Counted from the first letter of the stretch, positions 48,071 through 58,118 are shown. The stretch is 59,403 nt of DNA from a virus (IMGVR_UViG_3300028883_000053:1-59403); one strand, 5' to 3'. Made by a program: numbers and translations. Notes: generated by a model from the sequence alone, not told the origin.

Positions 48071-51000
48071 TGCCGAAAGATCAAAAAGAACGGATAATTG
48101 ATACTCCATTCACAGCGCCGTCACGCACGGGCGCTTCATCCTATGTTCCAGGTACGTCTGCAGGGACGATTACGGAACACACGCTGAACTCGCACACGGG
48201 CAATCTGGACTGGTCACGGGTCGACAAGACCGGATCAGCGCTGTCTGATATCGTGAGCAGACCGCACAGCGCCTTGACCGGCATCGCAGCGGACGATCAC
48301 CACGATCCTGTCACCGTCACAACACGGCTCACGCTAGACACGCAGCTAATCGACATCAATCTGGCAGCAGCCTTTTCGTGGACGGGCAGTCATTCCTGGA
48401 CGCAGGACCTACAGGTCAACGCAGACCTTGACTTCATAGGGGCGCAGTCAATCACGACGTCGAGCGGAGATCTAACGATAGCGCCAACTGACGACATCTC
48501 GCTGATTCCTGGCGAGGGCGAGGTCAAGCTGACGGGCGACCTGAAGTTCATGGGCGACGCACGCAGCATTCAAACGGCATCATCCTACGACCTGACGATC
48601 ATTCCTGGCGGCAACATAGTTCTCGACCCGACAGGCGGATACGTCGAGGCGGCTGAGGGCGTCAATCTGAAGTCAGACGATTACGCATCCAGAACTACAG
48701 GCTGGCAGATCACGGACGGCGGCAACGCTGAATTTCGCAATCTGATAGCGGATGAACTACAGGTAAAGGTCTTCACGGCGGCACTAGAACAAGTCTCCGA
48801 TTCGATCTTTGGCGTCTTTCCGAGTAGCGGCATCCTGTCGCGCGATTTCAACGTGCCGAATCCTGGTAACACGCGCACGCTGTACGTTCACGATAAGGAG
48901 GCGATGCCTGACACGCGCATTTTCACGTCTGGCGACACGGTCTGCATTCAGGAATTCTCACGCAGCGCAACCGGTCTGACCGTCGCCTATTGCTGGGGCG
49001 TCGTCACCAATTACAGCGATCTAAGCGACGGCGAGCAGTCCTGGACCTTCACCCGATCATCGTCACCAAACGGCGGTAGCGCAAGCGGCACGATCCTGGC
49101 GGGCGTCCCTGTCGTCGACTACGGGACAGCGGGAGACGGCATCGTCGAGACGATAGCGACACCTGTCAGCGGGGATATTGACGAACAGGACACTCCGTTT
49201 ATGCACGTCGCTACTTGGGCGACGCATCCTGCATCACTGACCGAGCGGGTGCGCGTCGGCAACCTGACAGGATTGTCACTGACGGGAATCAGCGGTCACG
49301 GCTTCTATACGGGCGAAGGGTCGACACGCTATTTTGCTTCGACACCTGATGGAATCTACATGCGCAACGCAAACATCACGTCGAACGACGGGAGCGCAGA
49401 TACGGTCAATATTACATCTGACGGTGAGCTTAAACTAGGAACGAACGTCGACGATGACGCTACGACCTACTTCAGCGTTACCAGCGATGGAAACGTGCGG
49501 ATGGGACCGTATGCGACCGACCAGCCCAACCTCATGTGGGATCAGGCTGCAGGCGATTTCTCTATTCGTGTATACGACGAGGACGTGATTCGTTTCGAGA
49601 GTACGGGTGACAGCTACTTCACTGGCGTTATGCAGATCAATACGTCTGGTGAATTCCGATTTGGCGATTCGTCCGAGGATATGAGCGGCGTGTCGCTTCC
49701 CGATGATTTCACAGGCATTCGCATGTGGAAAGACGGGACGCAATACGCAGGTCATCTTGAATACTACGCAAACGGCGATCAGAAGTGGCACAGTGTTTAT
49801 ACGGGCGCATGGTATACAGGATATGTATACGGCACGAGCTATTTCTACGATCAAGGCAATGCCGAGCACTTGTATGATGTCCTATACGGACCATACGAAA
49901 CAGCGCAACTCAATCGCTGGGGATTGATGGTCAAGGCCCATGAGGGCGTGCCGTATATCTTTGACTATTCGCTTGGAAGCGACTATGACGATTGGTCTGT
50001 CAACGGCATAACGTTTTGGCCGCAACTCAACGACTCGATGGCGTACTCGATCAACGCCTACACTGAAAAGCCAACCGCTATGATCTTTTCGGTCGGAGAC
50101 GATACCGCAACGCATACGGTCACAGATGTCAATCTGAACGAGGACTCTCGGTTCTCGAATATGTCATCGGGCAGGGTCGGCATGCTGATGGTTGGCCCTG
50201 GCGAGCGATACGCAGACGGGGACACGTATTGGGGCGAGGTCGATCCGCTCAACTACAACTTCCTTGGCGATCCGCTATTCACCCTTAACCCTACTGTATT
50301 TCTTGGGCTATACGGGACGACCTCAAGGATAGAATTTTGGGGGGCTGATTCGTTTCGGGTCGACACTGACTCGGCGCAATTCCAGCTAGAATCAAGCTAT
50401 TCTCTCAGCACGACAACGGGCAGTATCTCGATGTTCACGGGTACGCATCATGGATTAGTACTCAGCGACACGGGTACGCATACGCTGTACGGCGCAAACG
50501 ATGGAAACACGAAATTAATTCCAGAAATCAATGCCGCAGACACCGATCCTGTAACGACAGGATACGACCTGGGCGACGGCACGCATTTCTGGCGCACGAT
50601 ATACGCACGTAGCATCGTCGGGGCAGAGGCGATCACGTCTGGCGGGGCGGTCGAATCCACGTATGTAAAGACGCAGGAATTGCGAGGCTCGCTGACAGAC
50701 CTAGCGATTGGCACTGCATCAAACGGTGGAACCGTAATCATCAAAGAGTACGATGGTGCAGGCGAGCAGAACTTGCACGTATACGGCGCAGGTCAATTCG
50801 CTAGCGGTATCAGCATCGACACGGGCGGGAAGATAGTCGGTCCTGCAAATCTGGAAATCGAACTTGGCGGCAGTTCATACGAGATCAAATCGTATTTCGA
50901 TAAAATCGACCATCACATTGACGGCTTCTACTCGTCCAGCTTGGACGACTTCACTGGCTCGCTGTCCTGGTCGAATTTGGATACCGGCGGCAGTGACCTG

Positions 51001-54000
51001 GACGACCTGCAAACGTCCCGCATTCAGGACATGACGAGCCGAGATCACGGCGAGCTAACAGGGCTTACCCACGACGACCATTCGATCTATGTTCACAAGT
51101 CGATTGCTCGCACGATCACCGCCAAGCATACGTTCAACCCATCTGTCGCAGGCGCACCGTTCATCATCGGCGCAAATGCAGATGAGGTGCAGGTCGATGG
51201 TCTGAAGGCTGAATTCGCAAGCAAGCTGAATCGTTCTGTGTTGTCGGGTGACGGCCTGTCGGGTGGCGGCAAACTGACGACCAGCCGCACACTAGCGGTC
51301 GATTCTTCGGTCGCACGGTCCACGTGGGCGGTCACAGCGGGCGCTGGGCTGACCGGAGGGGGCAACCTATCAAGCGGCGGGATTACGGTCGCTGTGGGCG
51401 CAGGAACGGGTATTACGGTCAACGCAGATGACATCGAGATCAATCAGGCTGCAGCGCTGACGCTGACGAATCTGACGGTCGGCTCGACGGGCGCACCGTT
51501 TGCGGTTGCTGCAGGGTCGCAGGGTCAGACCGTGACAGGGCTAAAGGCTGACACGGTCAACATTTCTGTTACTGGTGGTGCAGGTTTGACGGGCGGCGGA
51601 GCGCTGACGACAGATCAGGCGCTAGCGGTCGGGGCAGGAGACGGCGTGAGCGTCACCACAGACGCCGTGGCGGTCGATTCTACCGTAGCAAGGTCTACTT
51701 GGCTGATCAACACCGGTGACGGGCTGAGCGGCGGTGCAGCGCTGTCTGAGGCGGGACCGACACTCACTGTCGATTCATCGGTGGCGAGGAATTCATGGAA
51801 CGTCGATACGGGCGCTGGCTTGAGCGGCGGCGGGTCGCTATCGTCTAGCGGTCTGACGCTGACGCTCGATACATCGTACTCACCGACCTGGACGGGCGCT
51901 CATACGTTCCAGGTGACGATGACGACACGGGACCTGTTGCCGGAAACGGCGGACACGTACGACATCGGCTCGTCCTTGTACCCATATTCGAATCTGTGGG
52001 CGTCGCAGGTCAATGCGGTGATCTTCGCAGAGAACACGCAGCAACTAATCGACCATATGTTTGTCATCGCTCACGGGTCTGGCATCCTGCCGGAGGTCGT
52101 ATCGACCGATACGCAGATCGATTTTGGCGACACGATGACGGTGGGCGATATCATCGTGATACGAGGACACGATACCAACGGCAACGCCAAGACCGAGTAT
52201 ATGTCGATTGACTCGCTGTCGACCGGCACGACGTACAACGTGACCAGGGACCTCGCAGCGGCGCATGCGACCGATCCTCATTGGGCGGACGGCACAGTCT
52301 ATCAAATCAATGGTCAGACGGGTGACGGGCGCATCGAGCTTGACAATAGCGACACGCCACGGATCAGCGTTATCACGCAGGGCGCAACGTACAACGCACA
52401 GACCGAGCGAGCGCGCATGGGCGACCTGGACGGCATACTCAGTCTGGCGTCCGGCACGCACGGCTTCGCAGCGGCAGCGAACCTCAACGCAGCGCAATCG
52501 TCCTTCACCGGCTTTACGGTCGACCCGACCAACGGCATGCGCCTATTCAATACCGATTACCTAGCCTACGAATCAGGCTCGCTCGTCACGCAGATCGACG
52601 AGACAGGTTTGATTTTCGGCGATAACACCAACAGCAATAATCGTAAGATATCGTGGTACGACGGCGAGGTGGGCGATGTTGGATCAGATGAGATAGCGGT
52701 CATTCGGGGATACACAGACGGCGCTGCTCGGATGGACTTTCAGACGAACGCACCGACCGGAAACGATGCGAAATTCTACTTCTACGCATACGGTACGTCG
52801 TCAGTCGATTCGGCGTCCCTAGAAATCAAACACGATTACTCGGAGACGTCACGCAACGCCATTATGATGTACGCAGACCGTATCGGGCTGGGTCACACGG
52901 GATACCCGACACGGGATGGGACGGCGATATTCACGGATTTGGACACGAGCGATTACGACATCGACGGCATGTACATGGGCAAGGTCACGACCGATAACGC
53001 CTTCGCTATGATGTTTCGACCGGAATTAGGCTATGGAATCACGATGTTCTCTTATCAATCTGGCATGTATTTCTCGGGCGAGCTTGGCTTAAATGCGACC
53101 GACCCGAGCTACGCATTCGCCCATTTCGATTCATCCTACGATGCGTTGATCGTCGACAATATCGGCATCGGCACAGACTCGCCAGACGAGATGCTACACA
53201 TATACGGGACGACCCCAACCATCAAGCTGGAGGACAGCGCAGCCAGCCTTGCGTACGCTTCTATATCATCTGACGCCACGGATGGTCGTTTGCAATTGAG
53301 CGCTGACGACGACGGCACAAACGGGAGTTCGCATATAAGCTTCGACGTAGGCGGGTCGACTCAGATGATACTCGACTCTAACGGCCTTCTGTACAATATG
53401 ACCGACATTCTGATCGGTCCAAATACGGGCAATCAGCAAGATCATCTGACGATATACAAAGGCTCGCCTACAATCACCCTCGAGGACTGGAATAACAACT
53501 ACTACTCGCAGATTTCGATGGATAACGGCAACCTGACCATTGCCACGGACGTTGGCGGCGGAAATGCGAGCGCAAACACCATCATATTCGAAATTGACGA
53601 CGACGAAGTCTTCAGGCTGAACGAGCTAAACTATATGAACTACTCACGTCTCGACCTCGCGGTCGAGGGGAGGCTCGTAACCGAATCGATATCCAGCGAC
53701 TACAGCGAGGGCATTTCAGATGACGGCGTATGGGTGGTGACGCCTCCGCAGAACTCGGGTACGGCGATCCTGTACGGGGCGGTTGGAATCACGAATCAGG
53801 CTAGGTCTGATTCGTTCGCAATTTTCACGTATAAGGTCACGTCCACAGAGACTTGCTTCATCGTCCTGCAACCCGCTAGCGAGGTCGAGGTGACGAGCGG
53901 GTCAGCCCTGACGGGAACGACCGGCACGAACGGCAAGATCACAATCAGCGCATATAACGGCGATCTATATATCGAGAATCGGCAGGGCGTCATTGCATAC

Positions 54001-54027
54001 GAGGGCATCCTGTTTCTAGGCTTCTAA
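48070..54027 (+). CDS. giant tail fibre
   Basis: 1985 residues from ATG 48070. N-terminal HTLNSHTGNLDWSRV virion-attachment part, long beta-rich stem (SDGELKLGTNVDDDATTYFSV), a repeat block at about 51240-51900 with units of the type GAGLTGGGxLTxxxxLAVDSSVARSTW (four to five copies), and YDIGSSLYPYSNLWASQV fibre-tip-style repeats. No C-terminal chaperone domain or depolymerase motif was recognised. It is the likely receptor-binding fibre. Confidence 0.88.
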   Translation: MPKDQKERIIDTPFTAPSRTGASSYVPGTSAGTITEHTLNSHTGNLDWSRVDKTGSALSDIVSRPHSALTGIAADDHHDPVTVTTRLTLDTQLIDINLAAAFSWTGSHSWTQDLQVNADLDFIGAQSITTSSGDLTIAPTDDISLIPGEGEVKLTGDLKFMGDARSIQTASSYDLTIIPGGNIVLDPTGGYVEAAEGVNLKSDDYASRTTGWQITDGGNAEFRNLIADELQVKVFTAALEQVSDSIFGVFPSSGILSRDFNVPNPGNTRTLYVHDKEAMPDTRIFTSGDTVCIQEFSRSATGLTVAYCWGVVTNYSDLSDGEQSWTFTRSSSPNGGSASGTILAGVPVVDYGTAGDGIVETIATPVSGDIDEQDTPFMHVATWATHPASLTERVRVGNLTGLSLTGISGHGFYTGEGSTRYFASTPDGIYMRNANITSNDGSADTVNITSDGELKLGTNVDDDATTYFSVTSDGNVRMGPYATDQPNLMWDQAAGDFSIRVYDEDVIRFESTGDSYFTGVMQINTSGEFRFGDSSEDMSGVSLPDDFTGIRMWKDGTQYAGHLEYYANGDQKWHSVYTGAWYTGYVYGTSYFYDQGNAEHLYDVLYGPYETAQLNRWGLMVKAHEGVPYIFDYSLGSDYDDWSVNGITFWPQLNDSMAYSINAYTEKPTAMIFSVGDDTATHTVTDVNLNEDSRFSNMSSGRVGMLMVGPGERYADGDTYWGEVDPLNYNFLGDPLFTLNPTVFLGLYGTTSRIEFWGADSFRVDTDSAQFQLESSYSLSTTTGSISMFTGTHHGLVLSDTGTHTLYGANDGNTKLIPEINAADTDPVTTGYDLGDGTHFWRTIYARSIVGAEAITSGGAVESTYVKTQELRGSLTDLAIGTASNGGTVIIKEYDGAGEQNLHVYGAGQFASGISIDTGGKIVGPANLEIELGGSSYEIKSYFDKIDHHIDGFYSSSLDDFTGSLSWSNLDTGGSDLDDLQTSRIQDMTSRDHGELTGLTHDDHSIYVHKSIARTITAKHTFNPSVAGAPFIIGANADEVQVDGLKAEFASKLNRSVLSGDGLSGGGKLTTSRTLAVDSSVARSTWAVTAGAGLTGGGNLSSGGITVAVGAGTGITVNADDIEINQAAALTLTNLTVGSTGAPFAVAAGSQGQTVTGLKADTVNISVTGGAGLTGGGALTTDQALAVGAGDGVSVTTDAVAVDSTVARSTWLINTGDGLSGGAALSEAGPTLTVDSSVARNSWNVDTGAGLSGGGSLSSSGLTLTLDTSYSPTWTGAHTFQVTMTTRDLLPETADTYDIGSSLYPYSNLWASQVNAVIFAENTQQLIDHMFVIAHGSGILPEVVSTDTQIDFGDTMTVGDIIVIRGHDTNGNAKTEYMSIDSLSTGTTYNVTRDLAAAHATDPHWADGTVYQINGQTGDGRIELDNSDTPRISVITQGATYNAQTERARMGDLDGILSLASGTHGFAAAANLNAAQSSFTGFTVDPTNGMRLFNTDYLAYESGSLVTQIDETGLIFGDNTNSNNRKISWYDGEVGDVGSDEIAVIRGYTDGAARMDFQTNAPTGNDAKFYFYAYGTSSVDSASLEIKHDYSETSRNAIMMYADRIGLGHTGYPTRDGTAIFTDLDTSDYDIDGMYMGKVTTDNAFAMMFRPELGYGITMFSYQSGMYFSGELGLNATDPSYAFAHFDSSYDALIVDNIGIGTDSPDEMLHIYGTTPTIKLEDSAASLAYASISSDATDGRLQLSADDDGTNGSSHISFDVGGSTQMILDSNGLLYNMTDILIGPNTGNQQDHLTIYKGSPTITLEDWNNNYYSQISMDNGNLTIATDVGGGNASANTIIFEIDDDEVFRLNELNYMNYSRLDLAVEGRLVTESISSDYSEGISDDGVWVVTPPQNSGTAILYGAVGITNQARSDSFAIFTYKVTSTETCFIVLQPASEVEVTSGSALTGTTGTNGKITISAYNGDLYIENRQGVIAYEGILFLGF

Positions 54028-54036
54028 GGAAAAAAA

Positions 54037-54309
54037 ATGGCAAGTATCACATTCACGGTCGCAAACAAGACGTCTACGCTGGAAATCAGCGACGCACGCT
54101 TCATCGAGATCGCACGCATCATACGGGACGCAGAGCTAACCGATCCTGACGGGCAGATGACGGCGCAGGAGCAGCTAGACTGGTTCACGTTACACGTTGC
54201 ACGTATGGTCCGCAAACGGGCGATTGCGATGCGCAGACGTGAGCTTGAGCGGAACGACGAGGCGACGATTCAGACGGAGTTTGGCGAGGACTGGTCGACC
54301 GGAAGTTGA
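54037..54309 (+). CDS. small protein after the fibre gene
   Basis: 90 residues, ATG 54037 after AAGGAAAA. Strand-rich start (SITFTVANKTSTLEISD), then helical and basic (VARMVRKRAIAMRRRELERN). Possibly a fibre assembly factor by position. Confidence 0.62.
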   Translation: MASITFTVANKTSTLEISDARFIEIARIIRDAELTDPDGQMTAQEQLDWFTLHVARMVRKRAIAMRRRELERNDEATIQTEFGEDWSTGS

Positions 54310-54334
54310 CACGGTATTGACGAAATGATACACT
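54306..54334 (+). promoter_or_regulatory. promoter of the last rightward gene
   Basis: TTGACA (54306-54311), 17 bp, TGA-TACACT (54329-54334), overlapping the preceding stop. No AATTGGGTC box. Confidence 0.82.
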
Positions 54335-54376
54335 GATTGCAGGGTACGATATCGACCTATTGCGAAAGGAAATGTG

Positions 54377-54709
54377 ATGCAGGAAAAGCAGGAAGTGACA
54401 GTTGCGCAGCGGCTGCAGGGTCTACAACTACAGCACGCTCAGATGGTGCAGGAACGTGACGGTCTGGAAAAGACACGGGACGAGGCCGAGGCGCGCATAG
54501 ACGCACTGACCAAGCGCATCGACCACGCCGAGGGCATGATTGCGGCGTATCAGGAAATCGCTCAGGCGGAGCAGGCTGCGCAGCCCGCACCGCAGCCCGA
54601 ACAGCCAGAGGCAAAGGCAGCGCAGAATCGGAAACAGCGCAGGGCGTCTGCGTCACACAAGCGCAAATCGACGCCAAATAAAAAGCAGCCCGAAAAAGAG
54701 GCTGCTTGA
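54377..54709 (+). CDS. coiled-coil protein with basic tail
   Basis: 110 residues from ATG 54377 (AAAGGA upstream). Residues 8-75 form a coiled coil (LQLQHAQMVQERDGLEKTRD), then a Pro/Gln linker and a Lys/Arg-rich tail (NRKQRRASASHKRKS). Own promoter and terminator. Function unknown. Confidence 0.68.
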   Translation: MQEKQEVTVAQRLQGLQLQHAQMVQERDGLEKTRDEAEARIDALTKRIDHAEGMIAAYQEIAQAEQAAQPAPQPEQPEAKAAQNRKQRRASASHKRKSTPNKKQPEKEAA

Positions 54710-54741
54710 TCTGGATACCACATCAATCCTTCTGTGTGACG

Positions 54742-54769
54742 GGGCGCTGTCGATACACTGACAGCGCCC
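54742..54769. terminator. terminator between convergent operons
   Basis: GGGCGCTGTC (54742-54751) and GACAGCGCCC (54760-54769) form a perfect 10-bp stem, then TTGTCGTTT. A second hairpin AAGCAGCC/GGCTGCTT lies at the end of the upstream gene (about 54684-54709). Confidence 0.82.
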
Positions 54770-54776
54770 TTGTCGT

Positions 54777-55163
54777 TTAGCTATCGTATTTGATGCGGGC
54801 GTACTGCTTGGGCTTCGATCGGAAAGCATACAGTTCCTCATGAGCCATCGCATATCCCTCTAGCATCTTGGCGTCCCATATGGCGGCGGGCGTGACTATC
54901 ATAACCTTCATGTCGTCACCCTGGACCGACTGACCGAAATCCACGACGGCGTTACGCAGGCGCTTCTCTAGCGTCTTGATCTCGTCGTCTAGCTCGAACA
55001 GTGCGTTGTCTGTCTCGTCCTCGATCCTAGCGACTGCGTCGACCTGTTCTGGCGTCAGTATATCGTTGACGCGGCGGCGTCCTGACGCGGCGGTCTGCTT
55101 CCGTTCATGACGTGCCTCACTGAGGCGGATCATCATCTGATTGATACCTGTTGCATTCGTCAT
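54777..55163 (-). CDS. helical protein of unknown function
   Basis: 128 residues from ATG 55163 (GAAAGGAAT upstream). Charged helices (VARIEDETDNALFELDDEIKTLEKRL) and a C-terminal GYAMAHEELYAFRSKPKQYARIKY. Function unknown; last gene of the leftward recombination operon. Confidence 0.64.
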   Translation of the reverse strand: MTNATGINQMMIRLSEARHERKQTAASGRRRVNDILTPEQVDAVARIEDETDNALFELDDEIKTLEKRLRNAVVDFGQSVQGDDMKVMIVTPAAIWDAKMLEGYAMAHEELYAFRSKPKQYARIKYDS

Positions 55164-55168
55164 CGTTC

Positions 55169-55504
55169 TTATTCCTTTCGTGCTTGGTCTGTGGCGGCGT
55201 CTGCTAGCGCATTCGCCATTCTGTTTATGCACTTATGGGCTATCACCGACATCTGATCCTGTATGCGAATCTTCTGCTCCTGGCTGGCGATGTAGGCATC
55301 GGCGCTGTTGCGTGATTCCCTGCTCATGCTTCCTGCGCGATACCTAATCGCCAATGCACCCGTTAGTCGTTCGTTGATCTGATCGTGTTCTGCACGCAGC
55401 CTTTCTGTAACGCTATCGTCCATCCCTAACATCAATCTAGCTGTCTCCCTGATCGTATCGGGCGTGGCGTCTTCGTCTATGTCTATCACTACTTCGATTC
55501 TCAT
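55169..55504 (-). CDS. helical protein of unknown function
   Basis: 111 residues, ATGA-coupled to the metallopeptidase gene. Helical (TERLRAEHDQINERLTGALA, then ASQEQKIRIQDQMSVIAHK). No domain recognised. Confidence 0.62.
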   Translation of the reverse strand: MRIEVVIDIDEDATPDTIRETARLMLGMDDSVTERLRAEHDQINERLTGALAIRYRAGSMSRESRNSADAYIASQEQKIRIQDQMSVIAHKCINRMANALADAATDQARKE

Positions 55505-56157
55505 TTTGTCTCCTTCACGATTCTATAGCGACCGTCTGCATCCTTGGTGCGCAGCCAGACCTCGCCGTTGACTTCAAATTTGTGTTCTACTGTCGAGCCG
55601 TCATCGGTCGCATGCATTGTTACCGTTGTGGATGCCTGTGGCCGTCCCTGTGGGCGCTTCGGCGGCATCGCAGGCTGCTCGTCCCGCTCACCGTCTACGG
55701 CGCTATATAGGTGTTTTACAGCGTGCCAAGGGACCTCCGAGGCTACTAGGTCATAGGCTGCGATAAATTCAGGACCGTGCTGTTTCGGCGCAGCGCTTCC
55801 GTTCGAACCGATCATCTGCAGCAAGTGCGCAAATTCGTGGCTGACGATCCAGTACAGCGCCTCGCTTCCTCGTGCTTGTCGGTCCTTTGGTATGTTGTGA
55901 CCTAGCATAGCCATGCTGCTGAGCACCGTTTCATACTCTATAAAGCCAGTGCGCATGCGATAGTGACCAAGTCTAGCGCCGAAAACCCAGCGATGCTTGG
56001 ATGACATCTTGGCCTTGCGGTCGTATTGGCACTTGTGATATATGCGACGTCCGCTCGTGAATTTTGTCTTGGATGATACATTGAAGCGGTCCCGCAGCAT
56101 CTGCAGGTGTTTGGTTATTGCTGTCCGTTCGGCTGCGGTCCAAGTTGCCTTTGCCAT
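55501..56157 (-). CDS. SprT-like zinc metallopeptidase
   Basis: 218 residues. YWIVSHEFAHLLQMI carries HExxH (HEFAH), and KQHGPEFIAAYDL supplies the third ligand, as in SprT-like/Spartan-type peptidases. A C-terminal beta domain follows a Pro-rich linker. In cells this family removes proteins crosslinked to DNA; beside a Rad52-like protein, a DNA repair or host-protein-removal role is likely. Confidence 0.78.
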   Translation of the reverse strand: MAKATWTAAERTAITKHLQMLRDRFNVSSKTKFTSGRRIYHKCQYDRKAKMSSKHRWVFGARLGHYRMRTGFIEYETVLSSMAMLGHNIPKDRQARGSEALYWIVSHEFAHLLQMIGSNGSAAPKQHGPEFIAAYDLVASEVPWHAVKHLYSAVDGERDEQPAMPPKRPQGRPQASTTVTMHATDDGSTVEHKFEVNGEVWLRTKDADGRYRIVKETK

Positions 56158-56182
56158 TTTCGGATTACCTTCGTTCGCTTGT

Positions 56183-56209
56183 GACCCGCCAGATTACGCA
56201 GGGCGGGTC
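56183..56209 (-). promoter_or_regulatory. leader hairpin before the metallopeptidase gene
   Basis: GACCCGCC (56183-56190) and GGCGGGTC (56202-56209) form a perfect 8-bp stem upstream of the 56157 start, followed on the minus strand by GAAGG and the ATG. Confidence 0.65.
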
Positions 56210-56252
56210 GTCTGCGGTGACCTGTCATCGGTCCGGTCACCCGACTCGTCTT

Positions 56253-56447
56253 CTAGACTGAGTAACCGAAGTCGTGACTGTCGGCCCACTGCATCTCGGA
56301 CTTCCAGAGTGACTTGACCTCTCGGTACAATTCCTTCGGAGTCGGATTCCATTCGGGGTTAGGCTCGAATGGATCGTTACGATACGCATCGAGTAGTTCC
56401 GCCGTGTCGATCCCGAACATCTGCTTGCAATATTCTCGGACTGTCAT
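56253..56447 (-). CDS. small protein of unknown function
   Basis: 64 residues, behind the 56527-56555 promoter, AGGAGA before the ATG. VREYCKQMFGIDTAELLDAY and a Trp-rich end. Function unknown. Confidence 0.62.
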   Translation of the reverse strand: MTVREYCKQMFGIDTAELLDAYRNDPFEPNPEWNPTPKELYREVKSLWKSEMQWADSHDFGYSV

Positions 56448-56526
56448 GTTGTTCTCCTAGAAGTTTCGGCCTGCTGGCCTCGTCGGAGCGACTAGCTTGT
56501 CGCTGACTTCCCGTTCCTATGATACA

Positions 56527-56555
56527 AGTGTATCATGATGTGGTGACGATGTCAA
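56527..56555 (-). promoter_or_regulatory. leftward promoter of the dispersed family
   Basis: Minus strand: AAATTGGGTC then TTGACA (56555-56550), 17 bp, TGA-TACACT (56532-56527). It lies inside the last codons of 56533-56847. Confidence 0.85.
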
Positions 56556-56847
56556 GACCCAATTTCGGCTGATATTTGTTACGCCTCCGTTGATGTGCTT
56601 TGCGGGCTGCATCTGCGCGCAGGTGACAGGGCGCACATAGCGCAGCCACGAAAACGACGGGCGCATCTGGTGCGTGGTTATCAGGGTATAGATGGGCGAC
56701 CGTCAGCGCACGTTTATTGGTGTCAAACGGCTCGCCAGGACGTCTGCAGACCTCCCCGCATTGCTGACAGGTCCAGTCTGCGGCGTCCTTGATCTCGGTC
56801 GCTATGTTCTCCCAATCGACGGGATAGCGCTCGCGCTGCATTGGCAT
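56533..56847 (-). CDS. HNH-like / zinc-binding endonuclease
   Basis: 104 residues from ATG 56847, one base after the Rad52-like stop. WTCQQCGEVCRRPGEPF, LTVAHLYPDNHAPDAP and ALCAPCHLRADAA give two CxxC pairs with HNH-like spacing (AH-x-N-H). Its C-terminal residues are encoded by the next promoter, so that end may not be functional sequence. Confidence 0.72.
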   Translation of the reverse strand: MPMQRERYPVDWENIATEIKDAADWTCQQCGEVCRRPGEPFDTNKRALTVAHLYPDNHAPDAPVVFVAALCAPCHLRADAARKAHQRRRNKYQPKLGLDIVTTS

Positions 56848-56848
56848 G

Positions 56849-57685
56849 TTACGCAGCCAGCGCCAAGTCGTAATACTCGCTGTACAGCTTGGGCAGGTCG
56901 TCCTTTGTGAACGAACCGCCAATCGTCGTCTGGACCATCGCAGACCAAGCCTTGCGCGCAGACCCGATATCCTTCACGTCGTCGACGTACGATACAGCCC
57001 ATTCCTGGGCATCTGACGGAGCCTTCCAGGTCGCTATGATGGCGTCCTTGGCCTCCTGCTGGTCTGCGTTCAGTTTCGGCGTTGTTGGCGTCTGTGGCTG
57101 CTCCTGCGGCGCTTCAGGCTGTGGGTCAGGGTCTACAGCCTCGACGTCATCTAGTGACTGCACGGGCGGTTTCTCGCCGTTGCCGTTCCCGTTGGTCGAC
57201 TGCGCAGCGCCGTTTCCGTACGTACGCTGCACCCACTTCGCCATGCCGTTTCTCAGCTTGGTGACGGTATCGTCTGCGAAGATATCGTTCTTTCCTCGCT
57301 TCTTGGTGATGGCCCACGGAGACGATACGGCGTACAGGTATCGACCGATTCCAAGCTGCGCACAGGCACGCTTGAACGCACGTGCCTCGGCTGACATCAA
57401 ATCGGTGTCAGACGCTGCAGCCTTGCGGGTGACGGTTCTACCGTCTGGCATCATCACAGACAGCGTAGAGATGGCGTTTTTGTTGTCTAGGAATTCGACA
57501 TCTGTGGACCAGCCCATAGGACCGTATACGCTGTCGAGGCGGTCCATGTAGGCGCGTGACTCGGCGTAGGCGAGGGCAAGGCCCATCGTCTTGCCATCCT
57601 TGGTGTATGTCGACCCGACCCGAAACTCGATAACGTCCATGTCAAACGGTTGTGCTAGCGCCTGCATCATCTGCTTGTCGTTCAT
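56849..57685 (-). CDS. Rad52/Rad22-like single-strand annealing protein
   Basis: 278 residues from ATG 57685 (CGAAAGGACGCAG upstream). YAESRAYMDRLDSVYGPMGWSTDV and SDTDLMSAEARAFKRACAQLGIGRYLY are the Rad52-family DNA-binding signature. A Gln/Pro linker leads to a C-terminal helical part. It anneals homologous single strands and, with SSB and exonuclease, could support recombination-dependent replication. Confidence 0.87.
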   Translation of the reverse strand: MNDKQMMQALAQPFDMDVIEFRVGSTYTKDGKTMGLALAYAESRAYMDRLDSVYGPMGWSTDVEFLDNKNAISTLSVMMPDGRTVTRKAAASDTDLMSAEARAFKRACAQLGIGRYLYAVSSPWAITKKRGKNDIFADDTVTKLRNGMAKWVQRTYGNGAAQSTNGNGNGEKPPVQSLDDVEAVDPDPQPEAPQEQPQTPTTPKLNADQQEAKDAIIATWKAPSDAQEWAVSYVDDVKDIGSARKAWSAMVQTTIGGSFTKDDLPKLYSEYYDLALAA

Positions 57686-57743
57686 TTCTGCGTCCTTTCG
57701 CATAGGGTAAATGTAGGGCGACCTCGGTCGCCCTGTATCGTGA

Positions 57744-58070
57744 CTAGAAAAGAATTGGTTCACCGTATGGATCGTGCTCGGGCAGACCTGTATAGTAGTT
57801 AAGCGGCTCGCCGTTTGGACCGTAAGACAGACCGGAATTGTAGTATTCGATCTCGGTCATGTACTTGGTGGGTCGGGTATCGATGCCCTTTGCGTCCTGC
57901 AGCGCACGCTCTGTCTCGGCGTCTGCCTCAGCCTCTAGCGCAGCGCATTCGCCCGTTCTGGCTAGCTTCCAGCCCCTACGTTCTAGCTCGCTTGCGCAGG
58001 ACTCGATTGGTTCGCAGCGCATATATTTGATGTAGCCCTGCATCGATTCTGAAAATTGTGCCTCTGTCAT
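57744..58070 (-). CDS. first gene of the leftward recombination operon, unknown
   Basis: 108 residues, AAGGAG before ATG 58070. N-terminal helices with CEPIESCASELERRGW, then Tyr/Pro/Gly-rich tail (YYTGLPEHDPYGEPILF). Function unknown. Confidence 0.64.
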   Translation of the reverse strand: MTEAQFSESMQGYIKYMRCEPIESCASELERRGWKLARTGECAALEAEADAETERALQDAKGIDTRPTKYMTEIEYYNSGLSYGPNGEPLNYYTGLPEHDPYGEPILF

Positions 58071-58118
58071 GACTGTCTCCTTCGTTCGCTAAAGGGTGGT
58101 TTTGTTTGACTCGAATCG

